The position numbers and the translations under genes are program-made. Under the pieces are notes generated by a model that worked only from the letters and a program-made list of their open reading frames with translations, had not been told where the DNA came from and did no database searches. From assembly GCF_036373705.1 (NCBI RefSeq), contig NC_089868.1, positions 12,215,020-12,279,019 of the forward strand: a DNA stretch of 64,000 nucleotides. Reading direction: 5' to 3'. The DNA comes from Amia ocellicauda. Its lineage: Eukaryota; Chordata; Actinopteri; Amiiformes; Amiidae. Positions 40,185 to 53,385 of this stretch are shown piece by piece (positions within the stretch are counted from its first letter, which is position 1; each line of letters begins with the position of its first letter).

Positions 40185-42077
40185 GTCCATGATTGTCATA
40201 CGACGGTGAAATTAGTTTGATTCTATCGATTGATTGATCATTTGTAAACTTTCTTATATTTTACGTGCACTAAAAGTGACATGACCAATGAAACACGAGA
40301 GGAAGACCTGGATTGGTGGAAAAGCTTATCTGCGTGTCTAACCGCAAATAACTGTACAACAAACCAAATAAATATAGACAGACAATATATAACAAGCTAT
40401 CGCGGAGGAGCTGGGGATGAATGGTGCCTACTGATGTAGCTAGAATTCTCCTAGGAAATGGGTAAGCACAGATAAACAACAAAAAGGAGACTTACATTAC
40501 TTACAAAGATTTGCAACTTCAAATAAACACACTGAAACATGCTCTCTGCATTTGTGTCTTTATGGTGAGGGTAGTCTGAGTGAAATCTTTATTATTTAAT
40601 TTTTTACATATTTCTAAATGATGTAAAAGCTCCTGATTTCTTCAGCAGCCCCGTTGTAACCTCAAAACATGTCAGGTGACAGAGCTTTCTGTAGACATGC
40701 CTCGCAGCTGAAGCTTCCAGAAATGTCTTAAAATTCACCTATTTTAAAAAGCTTTTAAGGATCTCGGTTAGTTGCAAGTTTTTAAATCCTCATAGGCATT
40801 CTTACATGCTTGCTCCCCATTATTGGCTGACCTGCTTGTTTTGTCAGTATGTTTAAATTGCCACTATTGTGCTGCTTGTTGCCTTTGCTAACTCACAGAG
40901 TCCCGAAGCTGAAGGTCATGCTATCCGTTCTGCATATCCCCGTCCGTACACACGTCTTGCTTGTGGCTCCTGACAGTCTGCATGGGCTGCACTCGATGGT
41001 ATCAGTTCAGGTTTGACAATCGTGATTGCAACCATTGCACAGAATCTGATACGCAAAAACAATAAACATTCAAAACAGAAGTTACAAAGAAACATTATGC
41101 ATATTTAGTGTTGATTGTGTAATCTCTAATATAGGACAGTTCCTAGGACAGACAACAGACAACACATACAAATCAGACAAAAGGCGTCCAGAAATGGCTT
41201 GTACCCATTGATCGCATAATAAGCAAGAGTAGTCTGTTCCTGCTCCCTTGTTGTGGGTCCAGGACATGTAAAAGAAAGAAATACTCATACTATAGTTAGA
41301 GCATCCATTCTAGGAATAGTCTTGATTGGAAGAGACTGAGTTAATTAATTACATTTGCCATTATATTGTTTGATCTGAGCCCAACATTTACAGCACACCC
41401 CTCTATCCTGTCCGTCCACAAACACCGGTAACAGCATTGTGGGCCACTTCAGGTCTTTTCAACCATTTCTACTTGAAATTTTGCTAAAACATCTTATAAC
41501 AGGATAAATCCTATGAATTGTTTTGGAAGAAACTTCTTTAACTTCATTGGCGAGATGATACCTAACAGAAATCTTAAAAAAACTAAATCAGTTTATATTT
41601 TTAAAAATTGCATTCCAGTAAAATGTTGCAGGGGGAATAGAAATACATCATTTCCTAGTTTGTTTAATGTCACATTTCCTATTTAAAATATCCACGTCCT
41701 CCAGCAATAAGGATGATGTCTGAACAACAGTCTCTAGCTGGCAAACCTCCTTATATAATCTTAACAGTAATAAAGTCCCTCTGGGAATTGCAACAAAAAC
41801 TATTGCAAATTAACTGGATTTTTAAATGCATTGAAGAATTCTGAGTAATTAAATAATTATATTTTAATTTAATAATTATGTTTATATATTCATTTCCAAG
41901 TCAATTGTACCCGTTTATGAACAGTAGCAAGTTTAACAGGGATTTTATTCACATCAAAATTACATAAGAATTCAATATCACCAACCTTCTGAAAGATAAA
42001 TCTAGTGAATACATAACTGATCTAGATATTCCTTCATTCTTCCATAATAGAACACGGTCTGATACAGATAAATCCCT
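40185..42077. other. No gene recognised
   Basis: AT-rich sequence with scattered short open frames and no splice-supported exon. Confidence 0.4.
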
Positions 42078-42469
42078 TGTTCGTGATGGGTTAGTGAACC
42101 CAGGTGCGCAGCGACATGGCAGATCAGGCTAGCAGGAGGTCAAGGGCCGGTGAACAGTACAGTGTAGGTCATGGGATCAGACAAACAACACTAACTAGGT
42201 AATCCAAAGAGCGATGATCAAAACACAGAGCGCTCTACAGAACTAAACATTCAGAAAAGCAAACTCCTAGAGAAGGCAAGACTTCACAGAGAACAAAGGG
42301 GTATATATACAGGAAGCAGGTGAAGCAAGGAAATGAGGAACAGGTGTGCTAATGGATTGGGGAACAAGGGGCAATAATTCAATAATGAGGTGAAGAGGAA
42401 TGAAAGAGACAGGGGAGACATAACACTGGGGAAAACTAAGACCTCTGGTGGTGAAATGTAGACATGACA
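42078..42469 (-). mobile_element. Solo LTR-like segment, gypsy type
   Basis: It runs TGTTCGTGAT...GACATGACA and resembles the LTRs at 24.5 and 57.1 kb in layout: a mid-element ggggtatatatacagg TATA region and runs such as caggtgaagcaaggaaatga. Flanking pentamers do not match, so the edges may be off or the copy truncated. Confidence 0.5.
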
Positions 42470-42479
42470 GGAACCCCCC

Positions 42480-43860
42480 TCATGCTATATATATCACAAA
42501 CCAAGAATTACAATTATTATTTTTTTCTATAATGGGCATGAAGTTCAGACTACTTCTTTCTTCCAGATCTTAACATATCTTGGAATTAAAATGTGTAATC
42601 ACCTTTTAATAGGAATGTCACTGAAAAGCCCAGTAAAGAATTTATGTCTTGAAGCACAGAGGATACAGTATTTATTTAACATGCCCGGCCTGGAAGCTCT
42701 CCACCTCAGCAGAGTCTCTCTGAACAACACAATTTAACAGCCTTTTATACAATGCATGACGCATGGTTCTGTGGGCAGGGTCAGTCACATGCTTCCAAGA
42801 AGCGTTGCCCCAAGGTCAGGTCGTGGACCTTTGCAAAGAGGTTGTCTTCCTGGTGGAAGTTGAGGGATGCAGAAACCCGAGGTTTTAATTGCTTAATTGA
42901 ATCCTTAATTGACCTAAAAAAGCAATATACCATTCAATTAAGTAATTAAGACCTCGTTTGGAACAAAAACCAGCAGAAGGAAGGATCACACCCAAACACT
43001 CGAGTAACTGATGTAAAAATTAGGAAAAATTACAAACCATGCCCATTCCAAATATAAACAGTATTAATCTTATATATCCTTAAATGACCGCATTATAAAA
43101 GTGTAAGATTTCAAGGTAAAGTAAGATGCTGATGGACATTTCATTGTTAGCAATGTTGTATTTTATGTTAATAATGGCAAAGCTTTTTTTTTTTCTATGA
43201 TCATTGTTTTCTATCCTGTGGGTCTGCTGTGTACCGTTAAGATACTTTACATCGTGTTGTAATCCTACCATTAAAACACTAATACAAAGTTTTAAAGCTG
43301 CAAGGCACATCTACTGGTTTAATTTGAACACGTTGTCACATGACAGCCATGGATTCCGGGATGGAAGTGTTTTAAGTGTTATTCTCACGCGTGTAAACCA
43401 GCCTTTCTGGCACTTTCCTGCAAAAAACACTAGACCACTGCAAAAACTGTACTAGAGCTGATTTGTGAGCAAGTTAGTGGTTAAAACACACAAGTCAACT
43501 CTGCCATAGACGCCATCAACACTGAAAATACATTCACTTTGTAGGGTGGTACAGAAAGATGCACTTCAGCCAATCTTGCAAGGACAGGTAGTCGATACTG
43601 GTTCATTTTCCACCACAACAACAGGCTTTTCTTTCGTTTCATTATAGTTACACCAAAATGTCTTCAACCTCAGTGGGGTAGGAGCGGCTGCTGCATGCAG
43701 TTATTATATTAATTGTTACGTTAATAAGTGGGCATTATTACTTATTCTGGTCATATTATTTCATACAAATACACAGCGCAAGGAAATGTTTAAAACACAT
43801 TTATTCATACTTTTAAATATTTAGAATTGGGAAGCATGGACAGAGAGATTCTAGAGTCTG
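42480..43860. other. No gene recognised
   Basis: AT-rich. No exon or named repeat is supported. Confidence 0.35.
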
Positions 43861-43879
43861 TAGGGGCCCTAGGCAGAAT

Positions 43880-44115
43880 ATTTCCGGGGTGTGTGTGGGG
43901 GGGATGCCGATGTGTTTTCTCCTGTGAGAGCGGAGGGGGGGTGCTGATGGTGTTTTCTCCAGTAGCGGAGTTTTTCTGGTAGCGGAGTACTATTGAAGAT
44001 GGTGCCAAGATATTTGTACTGGTCTACAATGTCCACCTCCTCGCCATGGATGATCACCGGTGATTGCTTCTTTGTTTTCAAGAGAGGTGGTTCAAAGAAT
44101 TCCAGTGGCTCCACT
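43880..44115 (-). pseudogene. Non-LTR retrotransposon (LINE) RT fragment
   Basis: The minus strand encodes FFEPPLLKTKKQSP... then VDIVDQYKYLGTIFNSTPL. The DQYKYLG motif lies at the end of the palm/thumb of many LINE reverse transcriptases. The frame then runs into low-complexity sequence. Only about 60 RT codons remain. Confidence 0.6.
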
Positions 44116-44149
44116 ACAGTCCTAGTGTGAATGGAGTGTTATGCTTCTA

Positions 44150-45903
44150 TTCCACAAAAGCTTTCAAAAGCCAGAAATCACCACTTGCAAAAAACTCTGA
44201 TGCTGCATTTGTAAACTCTTGATTCAGAAACTGGAAAAGAGCAATAGAAACATTTGCTTTACATTCAAGCACCAGTCACACAAGGTTGCCATGAATACAC
44301 AGTCATCAAACAAGTCCAGTTGATACCCAACTGTCCACAGTTAGAGCTCTCCAGCAAGAGAGAGCAAGATCATGCCTCTCAAAAATAGTGGGTACTGTGC
44401 AACTTTTAATTAGACCGAGTTTAGCTCTCAGGGGCCATGAGGACAAGGATGGAAATCTATACCAAACACTGAAAATGAGATCTGAGGATGACCCAGTTCT
44501 TGCTACATGGTTGACAACACAGTGCCATGATTATTCAAGCACAAAAGTTCAGAATGAAATCCTGTGTTTATTGGCCAACTGCATTGTCAAAGATATTGCC
44601 AGTACAGTCCTCAATCTACCACTGTAGCAATACTCGATTATAACAGATGGAACTCAACAGGAGTTATTCTGTGTCCGTTGTGTGGATCATGACCTGATCC
44701 CCCATAAAGCATTTGTTGGATTATATCTGGAGACAACCTGGCAAAAGTTGCTATGGATGTCCTGCTGCACCTTAACTTGCCCATCTCAAGTCTGCGTGGA
44801 CAAACATATGATGGAACACCAACCATACTAAGAGAAAAGCAGCCACTTGCTCTGCATGTCCATTGTGGCCCTCACTGTATAAATCTTGTCACACAGGCTG
44901 CCTGCACATCATCACCTCTGACATGTATTGCCCAGAGTGAATACACAAGTCTGTATAGGCAATTGGGGAAATTAGCAATCCACTCAGTAATAAGCCTTAG
45001 TCTGTAGAGTTCAGCTTGGAGCAGATTGCTACATCTGATGGCTCAGACACAGTAACAGCAAGAGGGCTTCTTGAGAACTTTGAGAAAGGGACCACAGTCC
45101 TGGGACTCCTTTTAGCCTCTATGGTCACAGAGGAGTTGGAGTGCCTGAATAGCAGCTTACAGAAGAGAACAGCTGCAGTGGCTGGAATGCTTGCTGCAGT
45201 TGAGTGTGTGAAGAACACATTACAGGCAAAGAGGTCAGAGGATACATTTAAACAGATATATGACAGAGCAACAGAGGTGATTGGAAAGTTCAATTTACAA
45301 TCAATTCAGATGCCTCACATCTGGAATCCATCTAAGCACTTCACTGGAAATGCTGCTTCTTATTCTCCCACATCTTCTCAGGAATACTACCAGGCTGAGT
45401 TTTATAAGATGCTTGACACTGTGGATGTGCAGCTGAATGAGCGCTTCAATCAGGCCTGCCTATAAGAGCTTGACAAACTTGCAAGGATTCTCCTCTCAGG
45501 AGAGGTTAATACTGTGGTGGACCAGTACCCAGAGCTGAACAAGAGATTGATTGATGTGCAGTTGTCCATGTTACAAATTCACCACCAGTATAGCACAAGT
45601 ACTGAAGCTGCAACTATCCTCAGAGACCAGCTGCCTGAGGTCCGTGGTCTTTTCAGCCCAGTAGAAGCACTTGTTAGACTTCTTTTGGTTGTCCCTGCTT
45701 CCTCTGAAGCAGAGAGGAGTTTCAGTGCTTTAAGAAGGCTTAAGTCCTGGCTCCGAAGTACAATGAAGCAAAGCCACTTAAACCATGCAGCAGTCTGTCA
45801 TGTCCATCAGGACAAGTTGGATGGATTGGACAGAAAAACTATTTGCCAGCAGTTTGTCTCTACAAATGAACGAAGAAAACTGGCGTTTGGAGCTTTCAAT
45901 TAA
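44150..45903 (+). pseudogene. hAT-family transposase remnant (ZMYM1/DUF4371 type)
   Basis: The order from the start is: a TTF-type zinc-finger piece (FRNWKRAIETFALHSS, about 44,222-44,280), the LALRGHEDKDGNLYQTLKM segment (about 44,425-44,480), the RNase H-like region in three broken frames (LREKQPLALHVHCGPHCINL, about 44,820-44,890), and the C-terminal hAT dimerisation domain PASSEAERSFSALRRLKSWL (about 45,694-45,760), ending at a TAA at 45,903. In-frame stops at about 44,220, 44,625 and 45,462 and several frameshifts show that it is dead. The order and motifs leave little doubt about the family. Confidence 0.9.
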
Positions 45904-46491
45904 TAAAGAAAAATGTTAGGATGTAAGAAAATGAAGAGAAGGAAAGAAAAGTTGATAAAAGAAGGGTGACAGATAAAGAACAAAAAGGAGGAAGAGAAAA
46001 TTAGGAGTGGGAAATTAGGGTTAAAGAAAAAATTATGGTGATGGATGAGAAGATAGCTTAAGGATTGAAATATTTTTTCTTTTGGGAGGAGAGGTCTGCA
46101 TATAGTGTAGGCTAAATAATTGTATTTTATTGTATATTCATTTTTATAATTATTTTAAAGAAAGTATTTGAATAAAGGTCATCAAAAGTAAGTTATTGTA
46201 CTTTGATTTAGTAATGTATCAAAATTACTGAATGTAGCATATGAACCTGGTTTTTAAATATACACAAACATATTGATATCTTACATTTACTTTTGGGCTA
46301 TTTTATACATGTTATAATAATGTAGGCCTATAGTACTATTACCTTTTATATCTAGAAATAAATACCTGACCTAAAGGTATTACCTGCAGAAAAATATTTG
46401 TCCCCCTCACATTTGAATTCAAACCTACACCCCTGATTAAAATGCCAACAAATTACAAACTACATCTTTCATAGTTGTTTTGCAAAGTTAC

Positions 46492-48097
46492 CTCTGTATG
46501 AATTCCAGCGTTGATGCCAGTTCTGCAGGGCACTTGATGTTGAAGATTGATGTAGTAGGATGCCATCATCACAGTGAAAACTGTTTTCCTTCACAACAAT
46601 CCTGTCAATGCTTAGCATGAAGCATGTCGCTGTCAACAGAGAGACTCCTGAGATGATAAGAATAAGAATAATTAATATTCTGCATGAACGGTCATGTTCA
46701 TTTCTTAAGGAACATTTTGAACAGCAGAATATGTATATGACACCTCAGATGATACAGAATGTTAAATAACTCAACACAAAACATTATGCGATTATTATGT
46801 GAGACTGGAAGACTTGGTGAAGGTATTTCATCTCCTAAACAAGTGTCACTGGCCTCAAGAAACATCAGCCTGTCATCTTTGTGAAAGTATGCAAGGATAA
46901 GTAATATTGTCCCTGGAACTTCTGGAACTTGATTTTCACTGCTTTTTCAGCATTTTCCAGTAGTGCGTTTACTTCAGTTACCTTTTTATTTTTCCCATTA
47001 CCAATTATTCTAATGTAGGCAATAAGTCTCTTCCCTTTAGATGACAATGTCTCTGTCAGAGTGTCTTCAAAATGTTTCCCCATAAGTTCCTTGAAATGAA
47101 TAAGCATGCCTGTCATCTCAAATAGAAAGGGTCAATCTCTCAACTGGGTTTCAACTGGCATGCATCACAAGAAATCCCTTCTCTGGGAATAATAGGTGTA
47201 ACAGTCCTTCATAGTTGCACTTCTGTGGTGTACTGCTTGAAGAAGAGGAGCTTTATAAATCTCTCTTCGTCAGTGGAGCTGAATGAACAAGGGAGTCAAA
47301 GAGTCACCGTTACAATTTAAGAAATAGGCCAAATATTAATAAACAAAATATAAATGTTTGTACGTATGTAGGATTACTACAATTTACACAGGGAGATACA
47401 TGTAGTCACTTCAAAACTTTTAAATAAACCTAAAGTGCATTTACAGATTGGTCTTTGAACAATTCATTGTTATATACTAAAACATTACAACAAGAATAAT
47501 CATGTTGGCTATAAACCACAACAGAAAACACTGATATCAGGGGGGGAGGGACAACTAACTGATGAGTAGCTTAATTTAGACATTAGACAAAACAAAATGC
47601 AAAACAGACAAGGAAAGGTTTAGGCAAGGGCAGATAACACATTTGTTGTCTTAAAAGCATACTGTACTTATTCTTTCCTTTCAGTGCAGGTAAAATAATT
47701 TGTAGGATGAATGCTGAAATATACAATTCCACTTAGAATGCAACAATCAAAAATGTCAAATTACATAAAACAAAAGGGGACATACTGACATGTCACAGTA
47801 CAGCTGGATATCAGTTTTCTTGCCGGAACTGGTTTAAGAACCGTGAGCAGATCCTCCTCTTCTATGAATTTCAAATCTTCAGCAGTATCTACACCCAAGG
47901 TCATAATGGTGTTTACTGAATTGAATTCTTAATTTCTCAGGTTTGGCAACACTGACTGGATACAACTCAGCAATGTATGAGTTTCTTCCCTGACATTTTC
48001 CATGCCTTTTCATAGAAGAAAGAATACACCTAGATTTAGTCAATTGTTCACAGCTAATTATGAAACTACTATCACTTAATCTAGTCAATTTAAGCAA
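46492..48097 (-). pseudogene. Decayed copy of the fish SAM-domain (SAMD3-like) family
   Basis: Minus-strand pieces in order: an open segment at 48,097-47,879; a SAM-like end at about 47,892-47,790 (TAEDLKFIEEEDLLTVLKPV, then ARKLIS, before a GTCAGT donor); 47,116-46,865 (IHFKELMGKHFEDTLTE...); and a last exon at 46,647-46,492 with FMLSIDRIVV, then in another frame TVMMASYY, then in a third frame FNIKCPAELASTLEFIQR ending at a GTAACT donor. This order matches a large, multi-copy family of uncharacterised fish proteins often labelled sterile alpha motif domain-containing 3-like. Two frameshifts inside one exon mean it is a pseudogene. The match is from memory of the family. Confidence 0.5.
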
Positions 48098-49254
48098 TGG
48101 CTAATCACTTAACCAGGCTCTTAACGGGGGGGGGCTTAAACTGAAACTGGAGTGTTTTTTTAAAGAAATTACTTGAAACCCACAAGTTGTGAAAGCTGGT
48201 AATGGATAAAAGCCACTAAGGAAATTAACATGCATGGTATAGTTACCATTTGTAACTCACAATCCTAGAAACCTCAATATCTGAAACTGACTTGTCATTT
48301 TTCAGTGCAAATTACAATGTCTGTTGTAAACAGACAGGTTTTTAAGTACAATTCTGGCACATTTTGTGGCAACACACCTAACTGGCTTTCCAACATGCTT
48401 TCACCTGGAGTGTCTTCCGCATTCAGAGCATCAGTCACGGCTACCATCCAGCGCTTCCACTTTCCCCACTAGATGTCGCCATCACGCTGCCTTAGCAGTC
48501 ACTTCTGCCAGCTCTTCAATCATTCAATTATCATTCCTGCAACCCTTGCACTTGTTCAGTCACCCTCTGCACCTCCCATCCCGGTTCTCAGCTCCACATA
48601 TAAACCCTCCACTCACTCCCAGCCACTGTGAAGTTTTGTACTACATTGCTGAGCTTTACTGACTGGGCCTTGATTAGTGCCGTGTTCCCTGGATTCCTTG
48701 CCTGTGGCCACGGCCCGTCTTTGCCTGGCCCTTGATCCGCTGCCCCGCGGTACTACACCGGTTCTGAGGACGGAGCCAACATTGTGACTGACTAAGAAAA
48801 CCGGTTGAGTTTTTTCTATTTAGTCTGTGATAATAATAAGAACAACCATGCATTCTTAACCAAATATATGCTAAAGAAACTGAACAGAAATGGGTCCCGA
48901 ACAGTGTTCCCAGACCGGACTTACTGGGGAGCAGAAGTCTAACCTGAACGCTAGTGAACAACCGGGTCGCCAACCCCGAGAGGCGCAGCAGCGTTGAATG
49001 TCTTGCTGGGTTCATCCACAGGACAGAAAAATCAATGCCACTCACCCGGCGAAAACCAAACGACAGTCATTGTGGAGCCCCTTGGTACCGTGGACCCAAC
49101 CACTAACGCACAAGTTGTATCTCTCCATGTGTGTGCATGCGTGTGTTTGTTTCCTTGAGTAGACGGATGTCTGGAGTACAGGGCAGTCGCTTGTATCTAC
49201 CGCCTCGATAGCAGGCAAGTCTTTCAATTCAAGTGGAAAATCGCTCCTCTTCAT

Positions 49255-49500
49255 AACCTAAGGATCACGCCCAACATTTGTTGTGATTTTCTGTTCATAC
49301 CTTTCTCTCGCAATAGCGTCTAAACTAGTACAGGACGGACTGTCCTTCATCTCGTCCATTTTGCTTTTCACTCCCGGCCTCCTTCTGAATTTCGCGCGTC
49401 ATCAGAATCACGTGACTGCACACACGCGCTCCCTAAGCGCAGCGACACAAAATGGCGTCCAGGAGCGGGTGGCAGCAGCGGCGTAGGCAGCTTGAGAGTG
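49255..49500. promoter_or_regulatory. CpG-richer segment, possible promoter
   Basis: The stretch holds cgcgcgtcatcag, an E-box in tcacgtgac (49,409-49,417) and aaaatggcgtcc (49,449-49,460), a YY1-like word often found at start sites. An ATG in that word opens a plus-strand frame (MASRSGWQQRRRQLES, then GTG|GTGCGT as a possible donor). On the minus strand an ATG at 49,254 starts MKRSDFPLELKDLPAIEA, with GCG|GTAGAT as a possible donor. A bidirectional TATA-less promoter would explain this, but I cannot link it to a gene. Confidence 0.3.
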
Positions 49501-50810
49501 TGGTGCGTCAGAAGCACAAAGTAGTTCCTTTGTTAATTCTACTTTTTCTACTTAATTCAATTTTTTTAAATGTTCGCTTATATAATAGCTGGCACACATA
49601 CGCGTGTGTGTAATATATATATATATATATTTATATATATAATAGTGTGTGTGCTGTGAGAATATCAGAGCAACCATCTACTATTGATCTCGCTTGTAGC
49701 GCATGGATATCACATCTGAAAGTATGCTCCGGACCTATTGTTAACAAAAGAGAGTTGGCTAAGGAGGGTAATCCGTGCCAACATTAAACTATAAATAAAT
49801 GTAATAGGAAATACATCAATAAATACGAAATGAATAAATAAATGCAGTTAAAAATTAAATCGAATATTTATATATTTAATATCGTATTTTATTATTTTAT
49901 TCATTTCGTGATTTATGTATTTACATCCTGTTTTAATTTTGGCACGGGTTACCCTCCATAGTAAGGGCAGTAGTTAAGTTACTCTTCAAAGGAAAATAAA
50001 AAGTAATGTTTAAGTATAGCTTTACCGTAAAGCAAAGGTAAAATACAATTAAAAAAAAAAAAACGTTTAAGTTGTTACCATAACTTTACAACAGAACAGT
50101 ATTTTTGCAGTCAGATTACATTTTTAAAGGTTTCAATTGAATTCAGGGGAATGGCAGTTCTACAAAATGGTTCTGTACATTAAAAACAATTATGGATAAT
50201 ATTTGTAAAACTACATACATTTTGTTTTTTAATAGTAAATGTCCAGGTTATTCAGTGGATTTTAACCATATTTTAAAATGCGTATATATATTAACATTGG
50301 AACAATATAGTTAATTATATATTTTTAGAGTTTTATTTTTATTTTTTTACAGTGTAGATGGACATCATTTCACAACATTTCAGAATATTTAAGACTTAAA
50401 ACATACGTTATAGTTAATATGACTAGCATATGCCCCAAAAATACTGGGCACTCCACACTACACACTATACCAGAGACACGATGGCCTCGACTCACAAATC
50501 ATAAGAGATCTCTTAGTGAGTGAGGATTGGAGTTCCTCTCAGACCACTGTCACACTATTTTGTTTTTAGAAACTAAAGGAAACCGAGATTTTCCAACCCT
50601 GAAACCAAAATGCTTATAAGAAACCACACAGCAGACACTTTCACCCAGAGTGACTGGTTGCAACTAGGTGGTGAACTGTACATTAACAGCTAATGCTGCA
50701 AAGTCAGTTTTCAATCAATGGGAGGGATGAGGGACAAGGAGGAGAGAAAACGAACTCAAGACGACACGCAGGGAGCACCTGGTAGAGTCGAGAGAGAACC
50801 TGTTCTGTGA
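49500..50810. other. AT-rich, no gene recognised
   Basis: (TA)n occurs at about 49,615-49,642, and a poly-A run at about 50,050. No exon is supported. Confidence 0.4.
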
Positions 50811-50813
50811 GCC

Positions 50814-53385
50814 TCCTATTAAAGTCTTCTCCTGAATCACAGGACAATACAATCAGCTGGTAGGATCCAGCACAGAGAAGCAGGTGTGCGGTTCAAGGAA
50901 TACAAATATTGTGTCGACTGCAGACTGCCACACAGTCCCTGCTTCTCACTCCTAGGAGGGTTTTTGATCGATGGTTACAATTATTGGCACTAATTTCTAG
51001 TTGAACTGCAGCAAATGAAATGCATAATAACCTGCATTTTCTCAGAAGAAATCAACTATTCTTGTTTTGTGTTAATAACTTATTTTTTCTTTTATACATG
51101 TGTAGAGCCAGAAATCAATCCATCTCTTGTATTGACTGCACCATTATAGTAATGTCTTGTTCTTGCTGTTATGATTGTTTATTCATAATGTAAATGATGA
51201 TTAATTTGATTATGAAAAGTAAATGCATGTCAAATGTCTTGTGATGTAATTAGTTCCTCCTAAAGATGTTTACTGCTCACATAGTATCTAATTTCCTGTT
51301 ACTAGTTTTTCTCTGCATTTCCTCAAAACCCTGACGATCGTTTGTTTATTAAATGATTCTAAATCGGAGCTACTGAGTGTGTTGCTGGTTTTTTCTTCCC
51401 TACGTGTGTCTCGCTGGCCTGCACCTCACTAATCCAGGTGTGCGTCTGTTTTCTGTTTTTACGAGTGTCTGAAGGTTAACAGAAGTTCTCCTCCTCCTCC
51501 TCGGTGAGTCAGGACTGGTATATTTTCTGACACGTATGCGCTGCTGAAATTCCTGACATCCTTGTGCCCTCTGATGGTAGGGATGAAAGGAGGCTTCACC
51601 TTCCTTTCCAGCAGCCCATTCCAATCCACTCTCTGAAACAAGACAGAAGAATGAAAGGACGGTCATGATAAGGTGGTGCCACCTTCATGTAAACGGATGT
51701 TGTGCCCCAACTTACCGAGAAGTAGGGATGCTTCTTCACTTCTGCAGCATCCCCTTCACCTGACCCAAGGCGCTCGGCTGGAGTTTTATTCAGAAGCTGC
51801 ACATGATCCAGAACAAGAAGGAGAGAGAACGTTATTTTCCATTAATGTACTTCAAGTTGAAACGATGTTAAAAATAAGTTCCCGTAGTTGGAAGTAAAGT
51901 TGAGTGAGTTTGCGTTGTGGTTTGGAACCTCACTCCACTGCTACACAGTCACTGGGTATTGCTCCAATTCCATAACATTGACATTAACATTTAAGATACA
52001 GAGAGACAAACTGGAGGCAAGAACTTAAAGAACAACCCTGGCATACAGACCTCTTTCATTATGGAGGCGGCCTTTGAAGAGACGAACCAAGGATATCGCA
52101 CTTCAGCCTCGACAATATTGCGAAACAACTGCTCTCCATCGTCACCGCGGAAAGGAGGCTACGGGCACAAGGAGAGAGGGATGAGAGCACATTAAAGGGA
52201 TACTCCAGACCAGACCTTTGAATATTCACATTCTGAGCCCAGAAATACAAAAACCATACAGACACAAATATTGTATACTGTGCAACAAAATGGTAAATTC
52301 ACACCTTAGACATGTCTTATTCATCGCTGCAATAACCGGAATCCTACCGAGAACCTAACCTGGTTAACAAAATGTCCTGAAGGGGTTGCCATCGTAACCT
52401 GGCAATAAAGGCATGTGCTTCCGGTTCTGTATGCAGGAGAGATCTATTTTTGGAACTATAAGATCGGATTTCAAATAGTCTAATTAAGTCATCAAGGCTT
52501 ATGAATCCTAACTGGCCCTCGGTGGTATAGATTTAACTTTGCTTTGGTGACATTCAATGAAATGGTTTTAACCGTAATGGATCCACGAGAGGATTACGCT
52601 CTTACTTCAACAGTGGCCCTCTGCTCTCACTTTAATACTGCATTACCTTGTATTTTTCGAGGCACTTGTAGGAATTAATTGGCAATCCTCTTTTCATACA
52701 TGACGCTGAGGCGAGACAAAAGACAGACAGCGTGTGAATATACATTTAGAAACAGCACTGGTCAATAATTCTGCAGCTGCAACAAAGTGCCGACTTTACT
52801 GCAGAGTAAGGAAGTAAAAAAGTCAAAGAAGACCTTGCTAATGCAGTGCATTGGTGTATTCCATAAAAACACATGACTAGATTTATCCATCTTTGCTCTG
52901 CTTACAAATCTCTCTACATCACCAAGGATTACGATATCTCCTTTTTTCAGCGCCTTGTTGGCCACATTTTCGGATCTGTCTTTGTCCTCAGCCAGCAGCA
53001 CCTATTAGAGCAACACAGAATCAAGATGGTCAAACTCCACTCTCAACCTTAGGATCTACATTCACAACACAAGCATTTAGTAACACATCCTTCCTAATGC
53101 TGCTTTTGTTAAAGGTTAAAAAGTGCAAGTAATTTCAAAATTGTCCACAGAGATTTCTTAGGAAACTAGTGTTGTGCAAATATTTATTCTCCACATTTCC
53201 TATTAAATTACTGATCGTTGGTTCTGCCCCACATTATATCCATGATGACTCTGATTACTGGGATTTACCTTCCCAAAAGTGCCATTCCCCAGCACGGCAA
53301 CAGATTTATAGTCCTTGACACCAGAACCCAGAAGCCGCTGCCCCCTGCAGAAGAGAGAGGGGGGAGAATAGTCAGTTGCAAAAAT
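50814..53385 (-). pseudogene. Partial duplicate of the PKN-like kinase gene
   Basis: The block matches 27,362-31,880. Recognisable exons are: last exon from 51,632 down to about 51,480; 51,796-51,716; 52,158-52,051; the VAIK exon (about 53,001-52,910); and the glycine-loop exon (about 53,354-53,279). The exons for helix C, the catalytic loop, DFG and APE are missing: 52,338-52,690 is unrelated sequence where the parent has about 1.3 kb. A 23-base deletion in the last exon shifts the frame, and a further deletion of about 260 bases removes the PKN-type C-terminus and stop. The donor after the VAIK exon is changed from gaggtaag to gagatttg. The VAIK motif reads VANK, with the Lys kept. The first exons are absent because a Tc1 element abuts at 53,386. 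Confidence 0.9.
52338..52690. other. Unrelated filler inside the duplicate
   Basis: This has no counterpart in the intact PKN-like gene and replaces its catalytic exons. I recognise no repeat family; no long open frame is present. It may be a transposon scrap or filler from the repair of a break. Confidence 0.5.
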
